Source: Zoroaster sp. YZ-2022
Lineage: Eukaryota > Echinodermata > Asteroidea > Forcipulatida > Zoroasteridae
DNA length: 64,000 nucleotides
Direction of reading: 5' to 3'
Assembly: GCA_029582265.1 (NCBI GenBank)
Contig: CM055833.1
Location: 29,850,288-29,914,287 of the forward strand
Shown here: positions 1 through 11,835 of the stretch, one piece after another
Layout: the number at the start of each line of letters is the position of its first letter
Numbering within the stretch: the first letter of the stretch is position 1
Made by a program: the position numbers and the translations under genes
Notes under the pieces: generated by a model
Seen by the model: the letters and a program-made list of their open reading frames with translations, nothing else
Database searches by the model: none
Told to the model about the DNA's origin: nothing

Positions 1-477
1 TTCCAGTTAGAAATTACGTCCAATGTACATTCGAACAACTTCAAGCAATAGTTCATCGCAACGATTTCCTCAGATTTTTTAACAGATGAAATAGTACCAC
101 ATTACTGTACGGTATATCCGGATGTCGTACAGGACAAAATATTAATCAAAATTATCTTTTAAAAGTTTAAAAATTCACCGTCATCAAGTAAAACTGGCAA
201 GTTTATACTTGATTTTGTGGGTAAAATAATAAGGCCTTCTGATTTTTGCATTTTCACGAAGTGCCAAATAGATTTATTAATGAATTACGCGTTAATTAAA
301 ACATTTTTGTACTGTTAATGATATCAATTGTAAAATTGTAAGCTTTTGTTAAATACAGAAATCATACAGTTCGGCCAACGGAATGAGATAGAAAAGTGAT
401 TTTATAAAGTACCTTCCTTTAAACGTGATTTTCTGCCTAGACATTTCCAGTGTTCTGACACTTTTTCACTCTACAAA

Positions 478-693
478 CGAAGTGCTGAATATAGCACATC
501 TAGTGCAGTCACTATACAAGCTCCTAAAAGTGCTAAAATTAGCACTCGAGGTGCTATATTCAGCACTTCGTGTGTACTTTGTATATGCAATCTAAAAGCG
601 AAGTGCTTAACATAGCACCTCAAGTGCTAATTTTAGCAGTTTTTAGGAACCTGTACAGTGACTGCACTCGAGGTGGTACATTCGGCACTTCGT
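478..693. repeat. Nested inverted repeat (foldback element), arms about 93-95 bp
   Basis: Left arm 478-570 and right arm 599-693 are reverse complements at roughly 85% identity by eye, separated by about 28 bp. Each arm is itself bounded by an inverted pair (cgaagtgctgaatatagcac at the start, its mirror at the end), so hairpins nest within a larger hairpin. There is no coding capacity. It is most simply a foldback or MITE-type element. Confidence 0.75.
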
Positions 694-784
694 TAATTGG
701 CTCTTCGTGATGTTGCTGACGATATATACAATTTGTATGAAACTTTGGCTGGTAACCATGCAATTAAAAATCTGCTTGGCAAAT

Positions 785-1232
785 TTGTCTACTAACCAGC
801 TCTACATATGAAATTGGGCCCAATGGCCAATTATTTGTCTACTAACCAGCTCTACATATGAAATTGGGCCCAATGGCCAATTATTTGTCTACTAACCAGC
901 TCTTCATATGATTGGGCCCAATGGCCAATTATTTGTCTACTAACCAGCTCTTCATATGAAATTGGGCCCAATGGCCAATTATTTGTCTACTAACCAGCTC
1001 TTCATATGAAATTGGGCCCAATGGCGAATTATTTGTCTACTAACCAGCTCTTCATATGATTGGGCCCAATGGCCAATTATTTGTCTACTAACCAGCTCTT
1101 CATATGAAATTGGGCCCAATGGCCAATTATTTGTCTACTAACCAGCTCTACATATGAAATTGGGCCCAATGGCCAATTATTTGTCTACTAACCAGCTCTA
1201 CATATGAAATTGGGCCCAATGGCCAATTATTT
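785..1232. repeat. Minisatellite, nine copies of a 48-50 bp unit
   Basis: Unit starts are seen at 785, 835, 885, 933, 983, 1033, 1081, 1131 and 1181. Copies are nearly identical; two of them are 48 bp because they lack an 'aa' in catatgaaattggg. Each unit holds CATATG, TTGGGCCCAA and TTGGCCAA palindromes. The array is flanked by inverted sequence (ctggtaaccatgc upstream, gcatggttaccag downstream). The unit resembles the end of a dispersed MITE seen also at 59889-60052, so the array probably arose by tandem duplication inside such an element. It lies just beyond the 3' end of the reductase gene. Confidence 0.9.
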
Positions 1233-1342
1233 CATAGAGCTGCTAAGTAGTAGTACTTAGCAAGCATGGTTACCAGTGAATTGTTCATATAAACTGTACA
1301 GATTTGGCTGGTTTTCAGTTTAAAATTGCTTAGCGAACTACT

Positions 1343-4300
1343 CTACGCATAGCAAGCTGTATGGTATTGGTCCCTGGGGTGCGGGTATGTACAGTTAGCC
1401 TTCTTCAAAGAACTAACCTGTGAATCAGTAAGCGTCCACCCATAAGCAGCTCCCATGTTACTCTCTAGCTGCTCAACAGTCACAACTCCCATGATAACAG
1501 ACGACACCACATCCTTCTGAATTAGCCATCGCAATGCAACCTGTGACACTGATTTACCTGTTGAGGTCATTGTTTAGAATTGGAATTAAATTAAACCGCT
1601 TTGAACATTCTCAATTGCTATATAATGTTATATACTACTCAAAACAATTTAGGGAACACCGGATTTTTAACATTAGGTTTATGAAATGTTCCATGAACCG
1701 GGATTTTCATTTGCAACCCCCTCTCTCTTTCAGTAGTCATATCATGAAATGTGTAATCACTACATGCATCCTTTATCATCTGTTTCATTGTGCAGTCGTT
1801 TCTCATCAATTCTGTGAAACATTGTGTTTATCTGAAATAAATGATATTGTTTTGAGTAGTATATATAGGAAGACAAAGTTTGTGGTAATGTTGGTTCTAA
1901 GAAGAACCAGTGGTTGTCAAACGAGACGACAGGTTCTTCTCAGAACCAACACACTAATACAACTCATTAGAGATGTAACATGGTGCTACCACAAACGTGG
2001 TAATGCTTAAAATCCTACTTATTAGCTATTTCTTTAAGTTATGAACAATACACAGAACTTACCTTTAAAAGGTATGATACATTGGCAATTTTCCCCCAAA
2101 AACCCTGAAAATGTTTTGGTGTAAAGTGATGAAACAAATTCATCCAAAAGATGACAGAGTTCTCAAGTTTCAACAACCCATATAACATTACCCTTATGGG
2201 ATACCTTCTTGTCCAAAACACAAATTATTGAGAACAAAAAGCGTCACACTCCTGTCTCCAAGTACTTACCCAATTCCTTGGCGATCTGCGCCATCAGCTC
2301 CAGGAGTTCCCAGACTTTGTCATCTTCTTTAAATACGGACATCTTTGGGTGACTTTCCCAATCGATCGCAGGGTTTGAGGCAGTGAACTTCATGCGGCTA
2401 CCATCAGGACATCCACTGTCTCGGGTGACTTTCCCAGTCAACAAGCCGCTGAAAGATGTCCGAATTTTTTAACCGTGTCAGGAAAAGAAGCTTAAAATGT
2501 GCTGTACACATCAGTGCCCTGGGCTCAAGAGACTGGGTGCATTATCTTTGCTAAGGCGTTAGGCTATGCCTAACACCCTAGTAAGGAGGTGTACTTTTGA
2601 ACAAAGGGGTTTTGTTTTCGATTTGAATTGTCTTCTCAGTCGTATAGATCGAACATATTGTATTTTTTCCATTATTTGTTAATTAACTCGGCAGTCAACC
2701 TGACCTTTGATGACCCACTCACCCTTTGAGAGGACTCCAACACAGCATTCCAATGCCCTCATTCCGACACACATCAGCGAGTTCTAGTTCCACTCCTCGA
2801 TTGATAAGGCTGTACTGAGACTGAACAAAAGGAGAATATCTGGCTCAGTATACAAAATACAGAGTTTTCTTTCAGGTTTTGTAATACTCGTTTTTACAGT
2901 TTAAATGGAAGGTACAAGATTGGTAATTACCAGATAATCAATTTAACAAATTATTTAAAAACTTACTTTCCCATAGCAGTCATCCTCCACAATTATTTTG
3001 TCCGAAGTGCTTTCATTTTAGAAAAACAGGAATTGTTATTTTGAATTTACAAAATAGTTTTATGACACTTTACTGTACACGTCCAAAAACAATACCACTG
3101 TTGTACATAAAATTATTCCAATTATTTCACAAATGAATGTTTGTCCCCCGTATACATAAATTCCAGGTTGGAATAAATATGAAACATCTTAATGCATCTT
3201 GCTCGTTAACAAGACATTTAAAAAATAATTTAAACAACTTGGCTTGTATACATATCTTATGATTTGTATGGAGGCATTTACATGCATTTTACCAAAAGTG
3301 TATACTGGCTTTAACTACAGTGCCTGTGCTTATGATTTTGCAGTTTTGTACCTGTAAGCTCATAATGGGAGTCAACCCCATAAATTTGGAGTAATCTGAC
3401 ATTTTCTGAAGCTGCCATCCAGTAAAATTGCTAACTCCGAGGTAGTGGATTTTGCCGGCTCGCACCAGATCATCCATGGTCCTCAGTACCTCTTCTATTT
3501 TGGTTCCATCATCCCAACAATGTATCTGAGGCAATAAACGGAATCTGGTAAGCTAAATTGTAATTGTTACCTAACTTTTAAATGACCACATTTTCCACAG
3601 TTCTGTTGCCAGAAATACAATGCCTGATCCTGTTAGTATGTTCTGTAAGAATTTCATCCAATGTTTGGTTAGCTAATGCTTTAGGAAAAAACCTATTAAA
3701 TTATAGACTGGTGCTATTCACTACATTCCAAGTTTTACAATTATGTAACTCTCAGCAATTCTGTGATTTATTCACTAGATAGTATCTCTGGTAATGTCAA
3801 CAGACTCACAAATTTCACCGATTCGCCCAAAATGATCCTGGGACCGGCGACCTTGAAATTACGGCCAGAATCGAGCATGGAAAGGCTTGTTTTGCCCGCA
3901 TGAAAAATTTGCTTACAAAACAAAAAAATCCACCTCCCAGTTCGCAAACTTTTCCTCAAAGCCTACGTTCGGTCATGCATGGTGTACGGCTGCGCCGCAT
4001 GGGCGCTGACCAAATGGCAGTTTGATAGAATAGATTCGGCTTATAGAATGATGATGAGAAGGATGATCTGGGGCAGCTTCCGTCGATGATACCCCAAACT
4101 GCGCCTTTATCTACACCAATACTGATCTCCTTCACATCATGAATACTACAAATTTGAGTGACTTTGTCAAGGCTCAGCAACGCAACTACCTAGCCCACAT
4201 CTGTAGAAGCCCGAACTCGTCCCTCCCAAAGCAGCGAGCCTTTAATGCAGATAAATATCGAAAGCGCAGGCAGCCTGGGCAGCAACTGAAAAAGCAAGTG

Positions 4301-7300
4301 ATATCCGAGAGTGGCGTTGATGAAAAGACTTTCATCAAACGAGCAATACAACGACTGTACTGAATCGGCCTCACCCTGCACTATTCCGAATGGAGTACAC
4401 GCAGTAAAACTTATGATGATGATGGGTATTGAAATTAATTGTAGATAATGTATAATGTAATGAGCTGTATGAAGAAATTAATTCATTCGTGCACCGTTCT
4501 ATTGATGTCGAAATACAGCGCTTATGAATTTTGAATGAAAACTTTCATTCTCATATTTTGAACCTATTTTACATTAACCCTCCTACTTCTGGTGCCTTTT
4601 TCATACAAGTTGATCCACCATTTGAAACCATTCGCTTTTGTGGTTTTGAATGGTGAAATAACTGTCCAGTATTGATTCCCCAAATGGTTTGGGATGGTTA
4701 GGTCAGCTAATACAAAACCATGTTTGGATACTTCTAAGTGGTGAATCAATGGACCCTCTATGCCGGTGACATGAGTAAATGGTTTTGAATGACAGGTCTG
4801 CTATACCCTGAAGACCCTAGTGCCATTTTTAAGTGGTAGATCAATTACTTGTACACTGACCACCATGTGTTAAAACTCCATAGGGTACTGAGATGATGGA
4901 TAGTCCACTTTATCTACATAATGCAGGTTTTGTTTTTCGGCTATGTGAAACACACCAAGGTGTAATGTATCCACCATTTAAAACCATTTGAATGGATATG
5001 AATGGTAGTAAAGCTTACTACCAACACTGTTCAAATGGTATCACCAGGTGTGTACAAAACCAATGGCCATTTTGGCAAGTGGAAATTTTGAATGGTTTCA
5101 AATGGTCAAACAGTAGGAGGGTTAATATCTTGCCTCATTTAAAACTTTTAAACTTTGATTTCCTTATTAAAAGCGCATTTGTCATTAAGGATTATTCCTG
5201 ATTTTTTTCTGTAAATAAAGCAACTGTAAATATAAATATGAATAGCGGTTATGATCACGCAAACTATGTAAGTAAGAGATATTTGTAAATAAGACTATTT
5301 CTTAATATAGAACTGCTATCTCGAGTTTTCATTCATTGTGTGTTATACAGTGTTTTTATAAGTGACAGGATATTACGGCAACTTTTATTTTTTTGTAAAG
5401 TATCACAACAATTGTGGGCTTGCTTTCAAAGATCTGAGTTTCATGTCATAATTCTGTAGCGTTAATTTTCTCAATTTGCAATATGTGACTGGCTCTGGCA
5501 AAACCCTAAACTTGGACCCAACTTTTCGGACTCACCTCCCAAATGTATCGTGAAAATTAACAATGTTCCCAACAACGTTTCAGGATTTTTCTTTTTCCAT
5601 CAAAATCTAGAGAAAATGCTCTATATGGTGACATGAAAATCTCAAACTGGTACATGGTCCCTGGGGTCAGTTTTGACCTTTTCATGGCTGTTACGCATTA
5701 TGGTAAATTCTGAGAAGTTTCGGGTTTTGCCAGAGCGGGTCACATATTGCTGCCGAGCCATGTTGCCTATAATGCTAAAAGATGGATGTTCCAAACCTGA
5801 TATATATCAATGTGGTCTGTCTGAAGCCTCTTCAGACTTGCCTCAATGTTCCACATTATACTCTTTCTACTCAGTCCAACAGCATTGGGATTAGTACGAT
5901 CCGTCATGAACCGTACCTTGGAGGAAATGACAACCTTGTTCCGATCATGCCTTTAAGAAAAGAAAGAAAACCAAAATAATTTTGGGTGATTGATTTTAAA
6001 CTTTAGATTAAAAAAATTACTGAACAAAATATTATTATTTTTTTAATTTAAAAAAAATAAATGAAACAAAATTTAAATAAAATAAAAAACATATATATGT
6101 GACCGGCTCCACAAAAATGGGTATTATGGGACAAAATTTAAAAATTGAGTTACATACATAGCTGAATTGGTTACATTATAAGCTTTAATTTGGTGTAGGT
6201 TTGAAATCTGTGACATTTTGCATTCTGGAGATATACTGATTTTTGCATATTCATATTGTACAAATTAACGGAAGTGCCTTCAGAGATACAGCCCTTTGAA
6301 CACAGCAAGTGGAAAAAGAAATGAGCTAAGAAGAAACTCTCTTGAATGCCCATAGCAACAGTTATGTTCCTTTTGAGCTATGGCTAATGAGGTGTTTTAT
6401 TTAAAAATATTTATTAAACTTCACCAACAGAATAAAAAACAAAGGAACAAAAGTCTTTTTGTCAAAATTTGGAGGTTTTCCTTCCCTAAAACTGACAAAG
6501 AGTCACACAGAAGACGAACACAAGGGACACAAAAACGTTTGTTTTTTCATCTTTACTCATCAATAATAATATTTCTGTAAATAAATTATGAAAGTATTGA
6601 TATAATAGAAGCCAACAACAAAATCACGTGAATTTGTTCACCCTCTCCACATAGAACAGCCCTTTACGTTAATAGCATAGCGTCCCTTAATACCCTTTTT
6701 CGCAGAGCGGGTCACATATATAGTTTTTACTTACTAGTGTCAGGTCAAGGCGTCTGTGGCTGCTTTGTTCTTGTTCAAACTGCAACATACGTCTAAGTTT
6801 CGCTCAAAGACGTCTGCGAGAATGCAAGCCATCGATATATTTCACACAGACGTCTTTTGAGCCAAGACGTCTTTTGAGCCAAAACGTCTTTCGTTTTCAA
6901 AGGCTTATTGTCTTCCAATACACACATGGGACATCCTCATAGTGTCGTGTAATGAACGGACCGCGAGGTTCGAACAAAGCTGTAACCTGACTACAGATGT
7001 CTTGAACCGAAACTATGTAAAACTGTAACAGGTCATATGATGCTCGATATGCGGCAGAGTGCACCCCCTCCCATTGTGTCTTCATTGTGTTCCAGGAATC
7101 TTAGGAATTCTTTAGAGGATTTTTTTGGGGTGGGGTCCGTTAACAATATAACAACAGTGTGTTAGTGTATAGTGACATTTGGGGGTGGCACTCTGCCGCA
7201 TATAACAGGTAATACAATTTTTTTTCTCAATAATCTTACCTGGAAAGCCACCGTCCAATCATTTCTTCAGCTTCGCCCCCTGCATACATGTTGGCCGTGT

Positions 7301-8103
7301 CAATGAGGTTACCCCCTAGTTCCAAATAACGATCCAAGATTGAAGCACAGTGTTCATCAGTAACTTGATCCGGACGTCCCATCTTTGGAAAAGACAAGTT
7401 TGATATAAACAAAGGTCAGAGACAGAAACAAATTGATTCCTTTTTTCCCGGCCACCATGCACAAATTATATGTTGCCAAAACTGTTTCTACAAAATATAC
7501 ATCCCGCACGGTCTACTTTATTTGAAAGCCAATCTGTGAAAGTGTTAGCTTATTACATCATGTCGTTATCAAGAAATTAATAAAAATGCAATAAGATTTG
7601 TTTGTCACCGACAGTTGGAAAATTTACTTACTCATTTTACTTAATTCATAGCACAACCAGAAAGAAATATTTCAAGGGATGCTTGCTACAATCATCAACT
7701 TTACACCAAATACGGAGGACTTCCTTCCTCCATGCACCAAGTAAGTCTTGGTAAGTCTTGTAAAGTTAAGATACGTGGGCCAGGACAGTGCACAAAACGT
7801 TCGGAATAGAAGGGGGATATCAGCTACATTGAGCCTGGACCATGTGCTCTATAATATTTAACATTTTGTCAGTCAGGTTGCCAAAGATTCTTTATGATTT
7901 GTGTACTTGATGGTACTCGACATGTGTGAATGAGAAATATGTACATATTTATAACTTACCTTACTTTTACCGAATGTCATGGTGCCTACTCCAATATTGG
8001 ACACCTTCATTCCAGTTTGACCTAGATAGTTATACATTTCATCTTTCTCCGACCAAGCCGGTGAGAATGGATTGGCTTTCGCACTATCGGATAAACTACT
8101 CAT
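1343..8103 (-). CDS. Aldo-keto reductase (YajO/YakC-like AKR), 7 exons, 368 aa
   Basis: NADPH-dependent aldo-keto reductase, expected to be a soluble TIM-barrel enzyme reducing aldehydes or ketones; the substrate cannot be read from sequence. Coding exons on the minus strand: 8103-7960, 7382-7240, 5950-5797, 3525-3352, 2820-2723, 2448-2270, 1557-1343. All junctions are GT-AG and the phases join into 1107 nt with no stop. The family catalytic tetrad is visible: D76 and Y81 (LIDTANMYAGG), K107 (VVISSKV) and H149 (IYQIHCWD). LGVSNF and CWSPLKGGLLTGK motifs follow in the usual order. The donor after exon 3 (CAG/GTTTGG) is weak. A good-looking donor (CAG/GTTAGT) lies about 70 bases before the stop, so the last 24 residues could instead come from another exon; I keep the read-through because it gives a family-like ending (LKKAN..YPHP). 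Introns 2 and 3 are loaded with MITEs and a LINE scrap. Confidence 0.9.
1890..1950. repeat. Hairpin, 19-bp inverted repeat
   Basis: Arms 1890-1908 (gttggttct..gaagaacc) and 1932-1950 are reverse complements with one mismatch and a 23-bp spacer. It lies in the last intron of the reductase gene, in sequence that resembles a diverged copy of the dispersed repeat at 43838-43980 and 58790-58915. Confidence 0.55.
3834..4365 (+). pseudogene. 3' fragment of a LINE reverse transcriptase
   Basis: Non-LTR retrotransposon relic in intron 3 of the reductase gene, on the opposite strand. A frame around 3960-4080 reads a typical LINE thumb segment (KAYVRSCMVYGCAAWALTKW) and 4139-4363 is the C-terminal tail (LSDFVKAQQRNYLAHICRSP and on to FIKRAIQRLY, stop at 4361-4363). 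At least one frameshift separates the two. No endonuclease or catalytic YxDD part is present, so it is a 5'-truncated dead copy. The clade is not resolved. Confidence 0.75.
4574..5125. mobile_element. MITE with TTAA target duplication (piggyBac-like)
   Basis: The element at 4578-5121 is bounded by CCCTCCTAC and its mirror GTAGGAGGG, and flanked on both sides by TTAA (4574-4577 and 5122-5125). Terminal CCC with a TTAA target site is the piggyBac superfamily signature. The interior is repetitive (runs of tttgaatggt) and non-coding. It sits within intron 3 of the reductase gene. Related ends occur at 8557-8912 and near 58560. Confidence 0.7.
5478..5750. mobile_element. MITE with 29-bp terminal inverted repeats (GCAATATGTGAC type)
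   Basis: The termini at 5478-5506 and 5722-5750 match as inverted repeats with two mismatches (gcaatatgtgac.. / ..gtcacatattgc). It is about 273 bp and non-coding, ending only 46 bp from reductase exon 3. A relative with similar ends lies at 6093-6720. Confidence 0.75.
6093..6720. mobile_element. MITE, TATGTGACC-type terminal inverted repeats
   Basis: Left end tatatgtgaccggctc with a following gggtatta, and right end taataccc..gagcgggtcacatata, are inverted repeats of about 30 bp with small gaps. It is non-coding and lies in intron 2 of the reductase gene. It belongs to the same terminus family as 5478-5750. Confidence 0.65.
7048..7207. mobile_element. Short MITE with TATGCGGCAGAGTG terminal inverted repeats
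   Basis: Left end tatgcggcagagtgcacccc and right end gggtggcactctgccgcata are inverted, about 30 bp each, around a roughly 100-bp core. It ends about 30 bp from the splice donor of reductase exon 2. Confidence 0.65.
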
Positions 8104-8300
8104 TTTGCTGATGCTGCTGATGACCTGTTGGCCAAGGTTTCGTTTGATAATTTTAATTTAAGGTATAGCGAACAACACTGATAAAAGACCGATCCATTAA
8201 GAACCGCCCACCATAGTAACTGCCTAGCAACAACACACGTGGGTACAACACGTGAGCCTCGCCTCTCTAGTAGTCGAGAGACGAGTCACTTTTGCTTGTC
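8104..8300 (-). promoter_or_regulatory. Probable promoter/5'UTR of the aldo-keto reductase gene with two CACGTG E-boxes
   Basis: Immediately upstream of the reductase start codon. Two perfect palindromic CACGTG E-boxes sit at 8236-8241 and 8249-8254, 13 bp apart and about 135-150 bp before the ATG. CACGTG is the core site of bHLH-Zip factors such as USF, MYC/MAX and MiT/TFE. Paired spacing close to a start codon suggests function, but there is no direct evidence for transcription start or binding. Confidence 0.4.
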
Positions 8301-8556
8301 AGTTTAGAAAAGATAACTTTTGGGGTGGCAGGGATAGGTCGATCTCATTTTACTTGTTAGCAAATGACACAAAGCTTTTATATAATTATCACAATGTCGA
8401 CATTGCTATACATATTTAGTGCAGAAGGAATATACCCGTAATATGTCATGTCATGTCCTCCCCTATCTTCATGACATCTTGGTCACTGTTGTTACTGGTC
8501 CAACTGCTTATGAAGATAATATATTTTGAAAACTTTTCAAGGTTATCACCCCCTAA

Positions 8557-8912
8557 CCCTCCTATGCCCATGCTGAAATTTGGCCCAGTCAGCACGGCAC
8601 CCACAGACAGTCACTTGAGTATTTTTGGTTGCATTGCCAATTGGTAGGTCAAACCACAGAGTCACACAGAGCTGTGTATGTACTGTCGAGTGGTTTTGGT
8701 TTGACCTGTCCTAGCCACATATCCTTGCATTTATTTGAGTGCACTGCACAAAGTCAATGGGTTGAGAGTTACATACAAATTTTGAGTGTCTTTGGGTTTG
8801 ACCTATCACAGCCACATGTGCTTGCATGTATTTGAGTGCACTGCACAAAGTCAATGGGTTAAGAGAGACATACAAATTTTGAGTGTCTTTGAGTGTTAAA
8901 CCTATAGGAGGG
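8557..8912. mobile_element. MITE with CCCTCCTAT termini and an internal duplication
   Basis: Ends CCCTCCTAT (8557-8565) and ATAGGAGGG (8904-8912) are preceded by taa and followed by ctaa, a decayed TTAA pair. Two copies of about 100 bp lie inside, each containing gagtgcactgcacaaagtca. It is related to the element at 4574-5125. Confidence 0.55.
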
Positions 8913-10790
8913 CTAATAAGCTAAAAGAATTGTTCAATAAAACAATCCGGCTGGTGTCAATATTGCCTACAGTTTATAAGTAGGATTTGCTAATTGCGCC
9001 TTGATCTTCATATGTTTCATTAATTGATTCAGGTGCATTAGATAGTTGATTTGGGGATTGGCTTTGATATTTTGGGGTGTGGCTTTGTGAATTTGACTGA
9101 CTGGGTTTTGTGTGGCATCAACAATATTTCTGTTTACTACTGTACTGATGACCGGCATATAATTGGACAGCTCTCAGACTCATGAATGTGGATTCATACA
9201 CTAGTAGGCTTTTTTGTGAAAATGAATTAAAGTACATATACATAGTTCTTTCAATCAATGGAAGTATTTTTATGGACCAAAAACGTCTCAAAATACAGTG
9301 AAAATTTAAGAATAAATTTATTATAAATTGTTAAATATTTATGAGTTTCCATTGTATTTCTATTTACAAAATGAAATTTCTGCTCTTATATTGAATTTTA
9401 CCCTTTTTTTTTACCGATAAAAAACAATTTAAATCAAGGTGACAAAAATTTTTATGCTAAATTTGAAACTTTAACTTGGTAATTGTTAAAGAATTGAATA
9501 GCTTCAGTCTCTGAGTTGTTGAGATACAATGTCCTAATAACGTGGCCATTTAGCAATTTGACTGGATTCTCTGGGATTACAGAAAACTTCTCTAGAAACT
9601 CTCTGCATCTTCCAACTTTCTTTGGTTGTTCTTTCTTCGGTTTTTTCTTTGGAGTGAAGAATATTTATTGTTAAAATTTATAAATTAAATTTGAAAAGAA
9701 ATAGTATTCCACCTCTTAGTTTCATGCCGACTTGGCAATCATCATTTATAATTAAAACTTAAATTAATATATGAAATTTAAATTTATATTCATAATCAAA
9801 ATAATGCTTGACTAAAAATCAAAAATTCTTTTCAGGTAATTCAAATCTAAAATAAAAGTCAAGACTCAATTGCATAATTAAAATAATTCAAACAATTGTA
9901 ATAATCATAATTTAAACAATTCAAACAATTCTAATAATCATAATAATAATCATAATAATAATCGTAATTTAAAATAAAAGTCAAGAAGACTCAATTAAAA
10001 ATGCAATCTGTTGAAAAGTCCACTCATCCAATCATATCTATCAATATTGGTCACGTGACCTGAATCATGCCAAAAGAGCTAATGGGCACATGAGTATGCT
10101 AATATAAGCCTGGCATTACTCATAACCAAATTGGCATTTAAAAATCACTCAAATCACTGATTTTTACTTTAAAATAATGAAAATAAAGTAATGATTATTA
10201 AACTTTAAAATGATATTCATTTAATATTTATCATAACAAAGATTTCATAAAAAATAATGCCGTTAATCGAAGCCTAGTCAAGCCCATCTAGTCAAGCCAT
10301 GGAGGAAGGAAGAGAGCCCAGTTTACCAAATTTTCCATCATCATGGCGCATGAAAATAACAATTCAGTCCAATTTTGGTGGGAATTTTTCAGCACTTGGG
10401 GGTTATTCTATCACCTTCAAACTTTGCCCAAGTTTGCATAAGTGGTAGGCCTATAAACTAGACAATATAAATATTAAAAGGTTCAATACTTACGATTAGT
10501 GAAAAAATATGACTTTTTTGGACCTCTGCCTCTGGTTTCACTCACGAAATAAACAATGGTGCCATATTATTTTTAAAAAATAAACTCAATTCAATGACAC
10601 CCTTCATTGACTTTTCATTACCATTTTATTGACCTGAAAACAAATATTGAACAATCAAAACGTCTGTTTTAAAGAGTTTTGTAGAGCACCCAGTTGCCAT
10701 TCAGAGAGAATTTACACGAACACAATGACAACAAAATAGCTTGTGACGTCATGGATCGAGTCGTGCCTATTTTTAGTAATCATGGGCCTG
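8913..10790. other. AT-rich intergenic stretch, no gene seen
   Basis: No exon-like or RNA-like feature could be supported. The stretch 9820-10010 is low-complexity with aataatcat runs and a repeated aaaataaaagtcaag..actcaatt segment. The remainder is simple AT-rich sequence. Confidence 0.5.
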
Positions 10791-10906
10791 GCGACCATCA
10801 TGAGATTACATAGAAACAGAAAATGTACTTTAACGGGCGAAAACGTGTGAATGTCCTGTATGCGGACATCATGGACAAGTATCGAGCACTAAATGTTCTG
10901 TACCCC

Positions 10907-11043
10907 AAAAAGGTGTCCCAAACATGGCAAATGCTCTTCAAACTCACCTCCAAGATTCTATGCCACCTACAGATCATCTGTAGGTGGCATAGAATCTTGG
11001 AGGTGAGTTTGAAGAGCATTTGCCATGTTTGGGACACCTTTTT
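10907..11043. repeat. Near-perfect 137-bp palindrome
   Basis: Arms 10907-10974 and 10976-11043 are exact reverse complements as read, with a single-base spacer at 10975. A third copy of the arm, with its outer flank, lies inverted at about 12662-12778 (outer flank here about 10856-10906), with a few substitutions. The short open frames on both strands here simply mirror each other and are not genes. Confidence 0.85.
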
Positions 11044-11166
11044 AGAGCTCGACCTTAGCGGTCGCCCGGTCGCCAAATGCGAGCCAAAACATCGGCGGGC
11101 GACCCCAAAACTTCCCTGAGTAGTCCGGCGGGCGAGCCAAAAATGTTGTTGTGACATAAACTGTAG

Positions 11167-11209
11167 TTAAAAATGTACGTTCCTAATAATTAGGAACGTA
11201 CATTTTTAA
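11167..11209. repeat. Perfect 43-bp palindrome
   Basis: Arms of 21 bp (11167-11187 and 11189-11209) surround one central base. The core is tgtacgttcctaat and its mirror. It would form a strong cruciform or hairpin. Confidence 0.8.
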
Positions 11210-11464
11210 ACAATTAGTGTTATATTCTTGCCGTCGGAGAAGGTTTTTTTTAACCCGTCTTTCGAAGCCCTCTTGACATGCTTGACGGCCGGTGTAAATC
11301 AAACAAATTGTCCTGACCGCAAGTTTGGTTGCCCAAGACGCGGCGCCCAGTGGCATTGTCTAGTCTTGTCTCATAGCAGTTAAACAGTTAAGCAGTTGTA
11401 TTAATTTGTTGTGTAATAATTTGTTGTACTATAAGGCTTAACATTCGTAGTTGTTTCAAGTTGT

Positions 11465-11770
11465 TTGACCGAGAAAGACGTAAGTGAATTCGGAAAAATG
11501 TGGCGATTTCTCCCCAATGTTTCGAACCCCGACGCTAATAAGACATCGACTAAATCGACCAACAAACGAGATCGAGACCCAGGGTACGATAAAAATAAAA
11601 GACGGAGATCGTACAGAAAAGAATGGGAATTGCAGTATAAATGGCTCGCTTACGACGAGGAAGAAGGGTGATGTTCTGCAAGACATGCCGGGACAGTAAT
11701 GTCACTGGCGAACGCGGCGGCAGAGGACAAAATTCTCTGTATAAGGGCAGCAATACCAACCGCTGGCCAA
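11465..11770 (+). pseudogene. hAT-type transposase N-terminus (TTF/MYM-like zinc finger), frameshifted
   Basis: The frame from 11465 encodes a basic stretch followed by YRKEWELQYKWLAYDEEEG, and the adjacent frame continues MFCKTCRDSNVTGERGGRG. The order 'basic region, W-L-x-Y, then C-x2-C' is typical of the N-terminal TTF-type finger of hAT transposases and their ZMYM-like relatives. A one-base frame break near 11667 separates the two halves, and no catalytic or dimerisation domain follows. It is likely a truncated dead element rather than a host gene. Confidence 0.5.
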
Positions 11771-11835
11771 GAACCACATGTTGTGAATTTGGGGGCAATG
11801 CATATTCATTTGAAGAGCCCTGATCCAATGATCAC

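Noticed and set aside
785..1232. Regular repeats resembling a CRISPR array
   Set aside because: The repeats are head-to-tail with no unique spacers, and the genome is eukaryotic; it is a minisatellite.
1534..2010. 158-codon open frame on the plus strand
   Set aside because: It runs antisense across the start of the last reductase exon and intron repeat sequence, with no recognisable domain and no splice context.
10798..11157. Overlapping open frames of 98-119 codons on both strands
   Set aside because: They are produced by the palindrome, which reads the same on both strands; no family resemblance.
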